Shown: positions 1 through 8,594, numbered from the stretch's first letter. The stretch: 64,000 nt of DNA from Streptomyces sp. NBC_00247 (GCF_036188265.1 NZ_CP108093.1:434001-498000); one strand, 5' to 3'. The notes: generated by a model not told the origin, from the letters alone. A program made the numbers and translations.

Positions 1-306
1 GATGGGTGCCCGCGATTCGATCAGTTCGGTCGCGAGTAATTCGGTCAGGAGGGAGGTGACGACGCTGAACGGGAGGCCGAGATACGCGGAGATCTCGGCG
101 ACCGACAGAGGTGCCTGGCAGAGCCGCAGGATCGCGGCCTGCTCCGGCTGGAACGTCGGTGAGGGTTCCGCCTGGGCGACGACCATGGTGACCAGGTCGA
201 GGGCTGCCCGCTCGCTGCCGTCAAGATCGCCGGTGATGACGTACAGGCGCTCGGGATCGTTGAGCGCCGGGTCGGCATTGCGGCGTTCCCGTCGGGGAGC
301 GTTCAT
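1..306 (-). CDS. cvnC: DUF742 conservon protein CvnC (partial, 3' end outside window)
   Basis: About 100 N-terminal residues are visible. The ATG at 306 overlaps the stop of cvnB as ATGA, so the two are translationally coupled. The protein has the charged N-terminus, the RLYVITGD stretch and the winged-helix-like segment (SVAEISAYLGLPFSVV) expected of DUF742. In known conservons DUF742 follows a histidine-kinase-like protein and a roadblock protein and precedes a small Ras-like GTPase, which would lie just left of the window. CvnC proteins are thought to act in a membrane-associated complex resembling eukaryotic G-protein signalling. The rest of the protein and the GTPase cannot be seen. Confidence 0.85.
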   Translation of the reverse strand, partial: MNAPRRERRNADPALNDPERLYVITGDLDGSERAALDLVTMVVAQAEPSPTFQPEQAAILRLCQAPLSVAEISAYLGLPFSVVTSLLTELLATELIESRAPI

Positions 307-710
307 CCGGCCTGCCCGTCGTGGCGCGGCGGGCTGGTCAGATGCGCCCCGATCCGGACGACCATGTCGCGCATGCGCGCGCCGACGAGCCCGGCGTCGA
401 CCGTCTCACCGGCGAGTACCGCGAGGTAGGCGCCCGTGCCGGCCGCCATCAGGTAGAAGAATCCGCCGGTCACCTCGATGACCACGAGCTTCATCAGGCC
501 GTCGCTGTAGGGGATTTCGGAGGCGACGGCGGCGGCCAGACTCTGCAGGCCGGCGCAGGCCGCGGCCAGCCGGTCGCCCACGTCCGGGTCTCCGCCGTGC
601 ATGGCGATCCGCAGTCCGTCCGAGGAGAGCACCACGATCTGGTGGATGCTCGGAACGTCGTCGGCCAGCTCCTTGAGCATCCAGTCCATGTTTCCCCGCT
701 GCTGGATCAC
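303..710 (-). CDS. cvnB: Roadblock/LC7 domain protein CvnB
   Basis: A 135-residue single-domain roadblock/LC7 protein with the usual VVLSSDGLRIAMHGGD core. Proteins of this family bind small GTPases and in conservons are thought to act as the MglB-like partner of CvnD. The chosen start is the GTG at 710, which overlaps the cvnA stop as GTGA and gives the common N-terminus beginning MIQQRGN. An internal ATG at 689 is possible but leaves a gap and loses that motif. It overlaps cvnC by four bases at its 3' end, so the three genes form one transcript. Confidence 0.9.
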   Translation of the reverse strand: MIQQRGNMDWMLKELADDVPSIHQIVVLSSDGLRIAMHGGDPDVGDRLAAACAGLQSLAAAVASEIPYSDGLMKLVVIEVTGGFFYLMAAGTGAYLAVLAGETVDAGLVGARMRDMVVRIGAHLTSPPRHDGQAG

Positions 711-2338
711 TTGAGGTCTCCCTTGTCCCACGCGTCGTCAGAGTCTTCGCCGTTCTTGGGGTCGTGCGGCACGCCGTTGACGGCCTTGGTGAACGCCTCC
801 AGCCAGAGGCCGGGGGGCTTTTCCTCGCCGGCCGCGCGGCCACCGGTCTGCGGGGCGGCACCGTCGAGGGCCCCCGGAACGCCTTCCGTCGCCGGCGCCG
901 GGGTCTGCTGCGGGAGGTTGTGCGAGCCGAGCGGGGCGCGGCCCCTGCTGCGGCGTTGGGGCAGGCCGTTCTCGGTCCACTCGGTCACCACGGGGACTTC
1001 GTCCTCCAGGGCCGCGGCGGGCGCGGCCGGGCGCGCGGACGCAGCCGGTGAGGCGACTGCCGAGGGCACCGGGCCGGTGGCCTCGACCCTGGCCTTCCGC
1101 TTTCCGGCGGGGGGCACCACGTGCTGGAGCTGCGACATGTCCAGCGAGCTGGTGGGCCGCGAGGTGGCGCCGATGCCGTGGGCGATGCCGGGTGCGGGCC
1201 CGGTGGTGATCATGTCCCGGGGCACGATGAGTACGGCCCGGACGCCGCCGTACGCGGACTGGCGCAGCGATACCTGGAGTTGGTACATGCGCGACAGCCG
1301 GCCGACGACGGCCATGCCGAGGCGCGGGGACTCCCCGAGGTCGTTCATGTTGATGCCGGCCTGGGCCTGGGCGAGCATGTTCTCCGCCCGGGAGCGGGCC
1401 TCCTCGCTGAGGCTGACGCCGCCGTCCTCGATCTCGATCGCGATTCCCGTCTGCACCTCGACCGCGGTGACGTGCACGCGGGTCTGCGGCGGCGAGTAGC
1501 GCGTGGCGTTGTCGAGGAGTTCGGCGCAAGCGTGGATGAGCGGCTCGACCGAGGTGCCGACGATGGCGACCTTGGCGATCGAGTGCAGATCGACGCGCTG
1601 GTACTCCAGGATGCGGGACATGGCACCCCGCAGCACGCTGAACAGCGGTACGGGCTTGGGCCACTGACGGCTGGGGCGCGCACCGCCGAGCACGGCGATG
1701 GAGTCGGCGAGACGGCCGATCAGCGCGGTGCCGTGGTCGATGCGGAGCAGGTCGTCGAAGACCTCGGGGTTGCGCCCGTAGTGGTCCTCCATCTCCCGCA
1801 GTTCGCTCGCCTGACGGTGGACGATGGCCTGCACGCGCCGGGCGACGCTGACGAAGGCGCGCTGCGCGGAGTCACGCCGGGCCTCCTCGTCGTCGATGAT
1901 CTGCAGCACGGTGTAGACGAGCCGCCGCAGCGCCTTGGGGAGGTTGCGGTAGGACTCGTCCCCGTCCACCACCTCCCGCATGACTTCTTCGGGCGAGTTG
2001 CTCGCGCGCAGCATCCTGATGGCGGAGGGCATCAGTTCCTTGGTGAGCCGCACGGTCTCTTCGTCGTGTGCGGCGATGCGCAGTTCCAGCTGGGCGATGC
2101 GCTGTTCGTACCGCGCGCTCAGGACGCGTGTCTCGCGCCGTCGGCGGTTCAGTGCGACGGCGAGCGCACCGACCACGACGGCGCCGAGCGCGCCGCTCAC
2201 GGCGAGTGGTATCCGCGCGGCGTCCGCTACCAGCGTGATGCCCAGCGCGCAGGCTCCGACGACCAGTGCGACGGGCAGGAGGAGTACGCGGACGACGGGG
2301 ATCCGTCGGTCGGTCGGTGGTGATTCAACACGGACCAT
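707..2338 (-). CDS. cvnA: Sensor histidine kinase-like protein CvnA
   Basis: A 543-residue protein with two N-terminal membrane helices (about 17-38 and 44-64), a long alpha-helical linker, the segment LLRIDHGTALIGRLADS around residues 198-213 with His202 in the phospho-acceptor position, and a HATPase_c domain with N-box ELLDNATRYSPP at 273-284. The C-terminal 180 residues are low-complexity and rich in Ala, Pro and Gly, as is usual for conservon kinases. The ATG at 2338 has AGAGGG seven bases upstream. It heads the cvnA-B-C operon. Whether it autophosphorylates is unknown; conservon kinases usually lack a cognate response regulator beside them. Confidence 0.9.
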   Translation of the reverse strand: MVRVESPPTDRRIPVVRVLLLPVALVVGACALGITLVADAARIPLAVSGALGAVVVGALAVALNRRRRETRVLSARYEQRIAQLELRIAAHDEETVRLTKELMPSAIRMLRASNSPEEVMREVVDGDESYRNLPKALRRLVYTVLQIIDDEEARRDSAQRAFVSVARRVQAIVHRQASELREMEDHYGRNPEVFDDLLRIDHGTALIGRLADSIAVLGGARPSRQWPKPVPLFSVLRGAMSRILEYQRVDLHSIAKVAIVGTSVEPLIHACAELLDNATRYSPPQTRVHVTAVEVQTGIAIEIEDGGVSLSEEARSRAENMLAQAQAGINMNDLGESPRLGMAVVGRLSRMYQLQVSLRQSAYGGVRAVLIVPRDMITTGPAPGIAHGIGATSRPTSSLDMSQLQHVVPPAGKRKARVEATGPVPSAVASPAASARPAAPAAALEDEVPVVTEWTENGLPQRRSRGRAPLGSHNLPQQTPAPATEGVPGALDGAAPQTGGRAAGEEKPPGLWLEAFTKAVNGVPHDPKNGEDSDDAWDKGDLK

Positions 2339-2915
2339 CTAAAAACCCTCTGGCGGTTGATTCCGGGATGTTTGCCCACAGGTGCTGACACTCATGAACA
2401 TGTGCGCGAATTGGTGCCAACTCGGCTTCACTGCGCGTGAGCTTAGCCAGATCAGAACAGGGGGTCGGCACATTCGCCCAACGCCCTGCGCGCACCCTTC
2501 GCGGGTAATACACTCGCCAGTTTTCGTACTCAACGCTTCCGGACGTGCGCGGATAGTGACGACGGGCGCCGTACAGGCAGGTTTCCGGGCTCTCGTACCG
2601 CACAGTGGTACGAAGACGTACGGGGCTTCACGAGAACCGACCGTAATCATCCCGGGCGACCGGACTCTTTCGCGGGACAACCCGGTGCGGGCTGCGGCAC
2701 CCACGGGACGAGTAGCCCTAAGCTCGCCGCCGGGAGGGCCTCACCCGTCCGTCCCGCAGGGCAGTACGTACGCACACACAGTCGAAGAGGATCGAAAGGG
2801 GCGGATTCGCGCCCTGCGGAAGAGTGGCGGGCAAAGTCGCCCCGCTCGACGGGCGGCGAGGACCGTCCGCGTCTCCGCACGTCCTCGGCGAGTACCGGAT
2901 GAGAGCGGGCACCGC
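2339..2915. other. Intergenic region between divergent cvnA and the IclR gene
   Basis: 577 bases without a convincing gene; open frames crossing it lack Shine-Dalgarno sites and family resemblance. It must carry the cvn promoter (leftward) and the IclR promoter (rightward). I see no strong inverted repeat. Base composition is somewhat lower in G+C near 2380-2460 than in the flanking genes, as expected of a promoter region. Confidence 0.5.
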
Positions 2916-3680
2916 ATGGCATCGACACCGGGCTACACCATCGAGTCGCTGGACACCGGTCTACGGCTGATGCGGCTGTTCCTGACCCATGAGACGCTCA
3001 CCGTCAGCCAGGCCGCCGGGCTGCTGGAGGTGGGGCGTTCCACCGCGCACCGGGTGCTCACCACGCTGGAGGGCCGCGGGTTCGCCGGGCGTGACGCCTC
3101 GGGGCGGGGTTACTCGGCGGGGCCGGAACTGATGAGGCTGGGCAGCCCGGCGTGGTTCGGTGCCGCCGTCCGGGAACGGGTGGCCCTCGTGCTGGACGAC
3201 GCCGTCCGGCGCACCGGGGAGACCGTGCAGGCGGTCGCGCTGATCGGGGACCGGATCATCGTCACGGACGGGCGGGAGTCCGCGCACCCCGTGCGGGTGC
3301 GGCCGGGGACGGGACTGACCCACCCGGCGCACGCGACGGCGGGCGGCAAGATGCTCCTCGCCCTGATGACGGCCGGGCAGCTCGACGCCCTCTATCCCGA
3401 CGAGGAACTGGAACCGGTCACCGCACGTACGACGGCCTCCCGCACCGCGCTGCTGGCGCAGCTGGACCGGATCCGCGCCCGGGGGTACGCGCTCGACGGC
3501 GGGGAGTCGGCGCGGGGCATGAACGCCGTCGCGGTGCCGCTCTCCGGTTCGGGCCCGCGCGACCGGCTGGCCCTGGTGGCCTCGGTGCCCGCGGACCGGG
3601 GCGGCGAGGCCGAGCTGGGCGAACACGCGCTGCGGTTGCGGCAGTCGGCGGCGGTGCCGGGGCGGCCGGACGCCGGCTGA
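2916..3680 (+). CDS. IclR-family transcriptional regulator
   Basis: A 254-residue protein with an N-terminal winged helix-turn-helix (residues about 8-65, SQAAGLLEVGRSTAHRVL as recognition region) and a C-terminal IclR effector-binding domain that includes the segment HATAGGKMLLA. The ATG at 2916 gives the standard IclR length; the frame stays open far upstream but that part has no homology-like content. IclR proteins often control aromatic or sugar-acid catabolism. The nearest catabolic genes are the pca genes, but these have their own MarR regulator beside them, so the target of this one is not apparent. It converges with the MarR gene at 3728. Confidence 0.85.
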   Translation: MASTPGYTIESLDTGLRLMRLFLTHETLTVSQAAGLLEVGRSTAHRVLTTLEGRGFAGRDASGRGYSAGPELMRLGSPAWFGAAVRERVALVLDDAVRRTGETVQAVALIGDRIIVTDGRESAHPVRVRPGTGLTHPAHATAGGKMLLALMTAGQLDALYPDEELEPVTARTTASRTALLAQLDRIRARGYALDGGESARGMNAVAVPLSGSGPRDRLALVASVPADRGGEAELGEHALRLRQSAAVPGRPDAG

Positions 3681-3727
3681 CCGCAGCGGCGACGGCGGCG
3701 GCGACGGCGGGTCGAGCGCCGGGCACG

Positions 3728-4234
3728 TCAGCGCCCGGCGCCGCCGATACGCCCTTCCAGCTGCACCAGCAACTCGCTGAGCTGGGCGCTGAGGCGGTCG
3801 CGGGCGGGCTCGTCCAGGCCGGCCAGGACCGTGCGTTCGTAGGCGAGTTGCTGGGGCAGCAGCCGGTCGACGAGGGCGCGCCCCTCCTCGCTGAGACGGA
3901 CGAGGGCGACCCTGCGGTCCCGGTCGTCGCCCCGGCGCTCGACGAGGCCGCGTTCCTGGAGGGCGCGAAGCCGCTTGGTCACGGCGGCCCCGGAGGAGAA
4001 CGTCTCCCGGGCGAGTTCGCCGGGGGTGAGTTCACGGCCGGTCCGGCGCACCGCGCCGAGCAGGTCGAACTCCGCGCGGTTGAGTCCGGCGGCGCGCAGC
4101 GGGGCGTCCTCGGCCTGCTGGAGGAGAGCCGCGCAGCGGTTGATCCGGCCGATCAGCTCCATGGGCCCGGTGTCGAGACCGGGGCTCACCGCCTGCCACT
4201 GCCGGACCACCGAGGCCACGATGTCGTCGCTCAC
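3728..4234 (-). CDS. MarR-family transcriptional regulator
   Basis: A 168-residue MarR protein. The winged helix spans roughly residues 45-125, with LTPGELARETFSSGAAVTKRL as the DNA-reading helices and the wing DDRDRRVALVRLSEEG. The start is GTG at 4234, overlapping the stop of the upstream FUSC gene as GTGA, so regulator and transporter are co-translated. A larger open frame extends upstream but is antisense noise over the FUSC gene. The likely role is ligand-responsive repression of its own operon through the inverted repeat at 5932-5954. Confidence 0.88.
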   Translation of the reverse strand: MSDDIVASVVRQWQAVSPGLDTGPMELIGRINRCAALLQQAEDAPLRAAGLNRAEFDLLGAVRRTGRELTPGELARETFSSGAAVTKRLRALQERGLVERRGDDRDRRVALVRLSEEGRALVDRLLPQQLAYERTVLAGLDEPARDRLSAQLSELLVQLEGRIGGAGR

Positions 4235-5922
4235 ACCGCTCCGTTCTCCGGGGCGAGGGAGATGAGCCCTTGCCGTTGTGCCGTCGCGGCGAGCGTACGG
4301 TGTCCGGCCCGCTCGGCCGCCACGAGGTCCTCCTCCGGCAGGGCGCGCTGCCACCACTCCCCCGCGGCGGTGTCGCCGGCTTCGCGCAGCTCGACCAGGG
4401 AGGCGGTGAGCCCGCGGCGGGACGCGTCGAGGGCGGCGGGGTCCGCGGTCGCGTCGGCGAGGACGCGTACGGCGTGGGCGCGGGCCCGCTCGGTGGCCTC
4501 CAGGGCGCGTTCGACCCGGCCGGTGGCCCGGCGGTTGGTGATCAGCACGGAGGCGAGGAACCCGACCGCCGCTCCGACCACGGTGTCGATGACCCGGTCG
4601 CCGATGAGCTCTCCGGCGGGGTGGGTCCCGCCGAACTCGATGACCAGGAGCGCCATCGGGGTGACCGCGACCGAGCCGAGCCAGTAGTTGCGGGTGATGA
4701 GGGCCTCGGCGGCGAAGTTGAAGCAGAGGACGCAGAGGATCAGCAGCAGCGGGCTCACCCGGGTGAGCGGGAGGACCGCGGCGAAGACGAGCACGCCGAG
4801 CAGGTTGCCCAGCGTGCGCTGCAGGGCCCGGTTCCAGGAGAGGGTGACGTTGGCCTGGTAGAGGGAGGCGGCGGTGACGATGGCCCAGTAGGGGCGGCCG
4901 ACGCCGAGCGCCTCGCAGACGTATCCGGCGAGGGCGCAGCCGATGAGGGTGCGGACGGCGATGGGCAGCACGTGGGAGCCGGGGCCGAGGCGGCGCAACA
5001 GCTCGCCCCTGTGCGTACGGGCCCGGCGGCCGGCGCGTTCGGCGTCGATGCCGTAGAGCTCGGCGGTGGTGCCGGGGGCGGCCGGCGGCGTCGGGACGGG
5101 TCCGCGGGCCCGGGTCAGCGCGGCCCACTCGCGCAGCCGCGCGGGGTCGGCGGCGGCGCGGTGGCCGGCCGGGGAGCTTTCGGCGAGCGCGGCTTCGGCG
5201 TGCACGACGAGGCGTTCGAGCGCCCGGCGGGCGGGCGTGGCGCGGCCGGAGGCGAGCAGGGTCTGCCAGGCTCCGTGCACCGCCGCGGCGGCGGCGCCGC
5301 GCGTACGCGGTCCGGGGTCGGCGACGCAGGCGGCGGCCGCGTCCAGGGCCCGTGCGGTGGCGCGGCGCTCGGGTCCTTCGCGGCGCAGCAGGGCGGGCCC
5401 CACGGTGACGCACCAGGAGAAGGCGCCGGCGGCGAGGGTGAGCGCGAGGTGGCCCGGTACCTGGCCGAGGTGCTGGGGCGCGAAGAGGGCCGCGGAGGTG
5501 ACGAAGGTGAAGATCACGTGTCCGGGCGGCCCGATGCGGGACGCGTCGCAGAGTGCCTTCTGGGTGGCGGCGAGCAGGGCGCCGACGGCGATGAGGATCG
5601 TGGTGGAGTCGGTGAGCGAACCCGCGATCAGGGACACGGCCAGCCCGGCGATCATGCCGGCCACCACGCGCGCGACGGTCCCGGCGCGGCGGGCGTACGG
5701 GAGGGCGTGCCCGTACAGGGCGCAGAGCGACCCGGCCATCGTGTACATCACGAGGTCCAGCCGGTCGACGGCGAAGAGCAGCAGATTCGGTACGAGGGAC
5801 GCGACCACCACGCTCAGCGCCGGCTTGAACCAGGTGTCCGAGGGGTGGTTGAGGCGGAGGGCCGCCTTCAGGGGAAGCCTGCGGACGGATGGGCGCCGGG
5901 GAAGGGTCGTCGTCTCACTCAC
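4231..5922 (-). CDS. FUSC-family membrane protein (aromatic acid exporter-like)
   Basis: A 563-residue protein with two clusters of membrane helices separated by a cytoplasmic region, the arrangement of the FUSC/YccS/AaeB family. Helices are clear around residues 33-180 and again from about 315 to 450 (PYWAIVTAASLYQANVTLSW is the conserved second-half motif). The start is GTG at 5922 with AAGG about nine bases upstream; the ATG at 5926 is in another frame and closes at once. Family members export aromatic carboxylic acids or similar compounds. It is followed by an overlapping MarR gene and preceded by a probable operator, suggesting substrate-induced efflux. The pca operon nearby makes an aromatic acid substrate plausible but unproven. 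Confidence 0.85.
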   Translation of the reverse strand: MSETTTLPRRPSVRRLPLKAALRLNHPSDTWFKPALSVVVASLVPNLLLFAVDRLDLVMYTMAGSLCALYGHALPYARRAGTVARVVAGMIAGLAVSLIAGSLTDSTTILIAVGALLAATQKALCDASRIGPPGHVIFTFVTSAALFAPQHLGQVPGHLALTLAAGAFSWCVTVGPALLRREGPERRATARALDAAAACVADPGPRTRGAAAAAVHGAWQTLLASGRATPARRALERLVVHAEAALAESSPAGHRAAADPARLREWAALTRARGPVPTPPAAPGTTAELYGIDAERAGRRARTHRGELLRRLGPGSHVLPIAVRTLIGCALAGYVCEALGVGRPYWAIVTAASLYQANVTLSWNRALQRTLGNLLGVLVFAAVLPLTRVSPLLLILCVLCFNFAAEALITRNYWLGSVAVTPMALLVIEFGGTHPAGELIGDRVIDTVVGAAVGFLASVLITNRRATGRVERALEATERARAHAVRVLADATADPAALDASRRGLTASLVELREAGDTAAGEWWQRALPEEDLVAAERAGHRTLAATAQRQGLISLAPENGAV

Positions 5923-5931
5923 CCATTTACC

Positions 5932-5954
5932 TTAACAGGTATTACACCTGTAAA
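5932..5954. promoter_or_regulatory. Inverted repeat, probable MarR operator of the FUSC-marR operon
   Basis: TTAACAGGT, five bases, then ACCTGTAAA: arms agree at 8 of 9 positions. It lies 10 bases upstream of the FUSC GTG, next to the Shine-Dalgarno. Size and symmetry fit MarR operators. It also overlaps the end of the FUSC remnant at 5942. Confidence 0.65.
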
Positions 5955-6343
5955 AGATATCGTCCGGCGGGGTCCGGTCGGGGCGCCTCGCGTGCTGGTG
6001 GTTCCGGCGGTTCCGCTTCCGGGGGTTCCGGTCGGTCCGGCTTCGGCTTCGGCGGTTCCGGCCGGTTCGGCTCCGGCGGCTCCGGCTTCGGCGGGTCCGG
6101 CCGGTTCGGCTCCGGCGGGTCGAGTGCGGCCTCGATCCGCGCGAGCTGGTGGCCCAGGCTCGTGGTCCGCACACCTCCAGATCGACGGGAGAGCAGACCC
6201 ATGGCGAAGAGCGCGAAGAGCGCGTACGAGGCGGTGACCGGGAGTCCGGCGGCGTACAGCACGGGGTGGAAGCCGGCGCTCGCCGCCACGGTGACACGGA
6301 CGGACCTGCGCAGGAGCGCGGCCCGCTCCGGCCCGGCGATCAC
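5942..6343 (-). pseudogene. Shortened FUSC-family protein or remnant
   Basis: A 133-residue reading frame from a GTG at 6343. Its first 50 or so residues (RRSVRVTVAASAGFHPVLYA, then a second hydrophobic stretch SYALFALFAMGLLS) match the N-terminal membrane helices of FUSC proteins, which are normally 350-700 residues. After residue 75 the frame turns into a Pro/Glu/Lys-rich tail encoded by a short DNA repeat and ends. It therefore looks like the first tenth of a FUSC gene fused to repeat sequence, either a decayed paralogue or an unusual small protein. It sits between the intact FUSC gene and pcaV on the same strand. The start and the expression are uncertain. Confidence 0.45.
6000..6125. repeat. 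Imperfect GGTTCCGG/GGCTCCGG microrepeat
   Basis: Many degenerate copies of a GGTTCCGG- or GGCTCCGGC-like unit in tandem. On the minus strand the repeat encodes the Pro-Glu-Pro-rich tail of the FUSC remnant. Such arrays expand by slippage. Confidence 0.6.
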
Positions 6344-6537
6344 GGAGGCGCTCCTCCGGGCCCCGCCCCCTGCGCACCGGACCGGGGCGCGGCCCCCGGT
6401 GTGTCCCGGGCAGCCCGTGGCGGACGGTCCCGCATGCCGCACCCTCCTTCCCCGGCCGGAATCGGTGCCTCCGGTGAAGACCGGTGGCGGCCGGGCGAGG
6501 CGGCCAGGCCGCCCCGCCGTTGCCGACCGGCGCCCGG

Positions 6538-7032
6538 TCAGCCGCTCGCGGTGCCGGAAGCCGTTCCGTACATCGGGGCCGGGGGCGGGTCCGTCGGGGT
6601 GCGCAGGGTCTCGGCCGCGTCCGAGACCCTGCGGAGCAGATCGAGGAATACGCCCTGCTCGTCGGCGGAGAGCGGGCCGAGGAAGACCTGGTTCATCCGG
6701 GCGGCCCGAAGCGCCACCTTGCGGTGGGTGCGCGCGCCCGCCCCGGTGAGGCGCAGCACGGACCGTCTGCCGTCCTGCGGATCGCGGACCTTGTCCAGCA
6801 GGCCCCGGCGCAGCAGCCGGGTGACCAGGTCGGCGATGGTCGAGCGGTCCAGACCGATCCGCTCCCCGGCCGTCCGCTGGTCGAGCCCGGGCTGGGCCAT
6901 CAGCGTGTTGAGGAGGGCGAACTGCGGTGAGGTGATCTCCTCGGAGACCATCGTGGTCCAGAGCAGGTGGTGTGCCTGCTGGAAGCGCCGGGCCAGATGG
7001 CCCGGATGGGTGCTCAGATCGACCGCGGACAC
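6538..7032 (-). CDS. pcaV: MarR-family regulator of the pca genes, PcaV-like
   Basis: A 164-residue MarR protein from a GTG at 7032; upstream in-frame residues do not look conserved. It starts VSAVDLSTHPGHLARRFQQA, then a winged helix with LDQRTAGERIGLDRSTIADL and the wing DPQDGRRSVLRL. The N-terminus and the divergent position to pcaH match Streptomyces PcaV, the protocatechuate-responsive repressor; the arginine at position 15, reported as critical for ligand binding in S. coelicolor PcaV, is present when counted from this start. Expected role: repress pcaHGBL and itself until protocatechuate binds. Identification rests on sequence memory and context. Confidence 0.8.
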   Translation of the reverse strand: MSAVDLSTHPGHLARRFQQAHHLLWTTMVSEEITSPQFALLNTLMAQPGLDQRTAGERIGLDRSTIADLVTRLLRRGLLDKVRDPQDGRRSVLRLTGAGARTHRKVALRAARMNQVFLGPLSADEQGVFLDLLRRVSDAAETLRTPTDPPPAPMYGTASGTASG

Positions 7033-7096
7033 AGCCCGCCCTCCCAGGTTCGTCGGCGACAACCGTATCGGCCCGCCAAGGAAAGAACAGTGTACT

Positions 7097-7112
7097 GAGG
7101 GTATTGACCCTC
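7097..7112. promoter_or_regulatory. Perfect inverted repeat in the pcaV-pcaH intergenic region
   Basis: GAGGGT, four bases, ACCCTC. It lies 65 bases upstream of the pcaV start and about 150 upstream of the chosen pcaH start. It is a candidate PcaV operator serving both divergent genes, although the spacer is shorter than in many MarR sites. Confidence 0.45.
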
Positions 7113-7172
7113 CCCAACTCTCCTGCTTAGCTCCACAGTCGTCAGGAACTACTCCGTGCACTGACTAAATAA

Positions 7173-7211
7173 TCAGCGCCGCGAATCAGAGCGGTGAATC
7201 AGCGCAGTGAA
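7173..7211. repeat. Three 13-bp tandem repeats before pcaH
   Basis: TCAGCGCCGCGAA, TCAGAGCGGTGAA and TCAGCGCAGTGAA follow each other without gaps. The third copy contains the GTG at 7207 that opens the pcaH frame. The repeat makes that GTG, and the similar out-of-frame one at 7194, doubtful as starts. Confidence 0.7.
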
Positions 7212-7260
7212 TCCAAGCAGCGAACGCGAGCAGCACATGCGAGCCGACCCCGGAGTCACC

Positions 7261-8028
7261 ATGGTTTCCACACCCCTGCCCGACGGCTCGGACCAGTCCG
7301 CGATCGACCGGGCGATGGATCTGGCCGAGGCCGCGGGACACGTCGGGCACCACCCGCCGCGCGACTACCCGCCGTACCGGAGCAGTCGTCTGCGCCACCC
7401 GCACCGGCCGCCGGTACCCGTCCGCGATCCGGAGGCCGTCGAACTGTCCGGGCCCGCCTTCGGTGTGAGCGACGTCACCGCGCTGGACAGCGATCTGACG
7501 CGACAGCACCACGGTGAGCCGCTGGGCGAACGGATCACCGTCAGCGGGCGGTTGCTGGACCGGGACGGGCGTCCTGTCCGCGGTCAGCTGATCGAGGTCT
7601 GGCAGGCCAACGCATCGGGGCGGTACGCCCACCGACTCGACGACCATCCGGCACCGCTCGACCCCTCCTTCACCGGCTTCGGCCGCTGCCTGACCGACGA
7701 CGAGGGCGCCTACACCTTCACCACGATCAAGCCGGGGGCGTACCCGTGGCGCAACCACACCAACGCGTGGCGCCCGGCACACATCCACTTCTCCCTCTTC
7801 GGCACGGCCTTCACGCAGCGGCTGGTCACCCAGATGTACTTCCCCGGCGATCCGCTCTTCGCCCACGACCCGGTGCTGCGGTCCGTCACGGACGCCGCCG
7901 CACGCGCGCGGCTCGTCTCGGCCTACGACCACGAGCTGTCCGTGCCCGAGTGGTCCCTGGGCTACCGCTGGGACATCGTGCTGGACGGCCCGTCCGCCAC
8001 CTGGATCGAGGAAGGCCGCGACCGATGA
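7261..8028 (+). CDS. pcaH: Protocatechuate 3,4-dioxygenase beta subunit
   Basis: Intradiol ring-cleaving dioxygenase subunit that carries the catalytic Fe(III); with PcaG it opens protocatechuate to 3-carboxy-cis,cis-muconate in the cytosol. The iron ligands are visible: Tyr in ASGRYAHR, Tyr in GAYPWRNHT and the two His of RPAHIHF. The N-terminal segment YRSSRLRHP is typical of PcaH. The chosen ATG at 7261 has GGAG five bases upstream. Alternatives are ATG 7237 and GTG 7207, the latter inside a tandem repeat. The stop overlaps the pcaG start (ATGA). First gene of pcaHGBL, divergent from pcaV. Confidence 0.92.
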   Translation: MVSTPLPDGSDQSAIDRAMDLAEAAGHVGHHPPRDYPPYRSSRLRHPHRPPVPVRDPEAVELSGPAFGVSDVTALDSDLTRQHHGEPLGERITVSGRLLDRDGRPVRGQLIEVWQANASGRYAHRLDDHPAPLDPSFTGFGRCLTDDEGAYTFTTIKPGAYPWRNHTNAWRPAHIHFSLFGTAFTQRLVTQMYFPGDPLFAHDPVLRSVTDAAARARLVSAYDHELSVPEWSLGYRWDIVLDGPSATWIEEGRDR

Positions 8029-8594
8029 ACCCCGCACCGACGCCGTCCCAGACCATCGGCCCGTTCTACGGATTCGCACTGCCGCTGCCCGACGGCGGTG
8101 ACATGGCCCCGGCCGGGCACCCCGACACCATCACGGTGCGCGGTCTGGTGCTCGACGGCGCCGGGGACCCCGTGCCCGACGCCGTCGTCGAGATCTGGCA
8201 GCCGGCCCCGGACGGCTCGCGCACCGGGCTGCCCGGTTCGATGCGCCGCGATCCCGTGACGGGGCGCAACGCGGGCCGCAACAGGGTGGACTTCACCGGT
8301 TTCGGGCGGGTCTGCACGGACGCGGACGGCCAGTGGTCCCTGCGGACGCTGCCGCCGGGCGGCGTCCCGTATCTCAGCGTCGCGGTCTTCGCGCGCGGCC
8401 TCGTCCACCACCTGTACACCCGCGTCTATCTGCCGGACGGGCGGGGAGCGGCACCCGAGGGTGATCCGCTGCTGGAGTCGCTGGACGAGCAGCGCCGCGC
8501 CACGCTGGTCGCGACACCCGCGGGCCACCGTACGTACCGCTTCGACATCCGCCTTCAGGGCAAGGACGAGACGGTCTTCCTGGAGTTCTCCTGA
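8025..8594 (+). CDS. pcaG: Protocatechuate 3,4-dioxygenase alpha subunit
   Basis: A 189-residue partner of PcaH in the (alpha-beta)n dioxygenase. It begins with the typical SQTIGPFYGFALP, continues with the shared intradiol fold (VVEIWQPAPDG, FTGFGRV), and lacks the second His pair because alpha subunits do not bind iron. It overlaps pcaH by ATGA and pcaB by TGATG, so subunits and next enzyme are made from one message in near-equal amounts. Confidence 0.92.
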   Translation: MNPAPTPSQTIGPFYGFALPLPDGGDMAPAGHPDTITVRGLVLDGAGDPVPDAVVEIWQPAPDGSRTGLPGSMRRDPVTGRNAGRNRVDFTGFGRVCTDADGQWSLRTLPPGGVPYLSVAVFARGLVHHLYTRVYLPDGRGAAPEGDPLLESLDEQRRATLVATPAGHRTYRFDIRLQGKDETVFLEFS

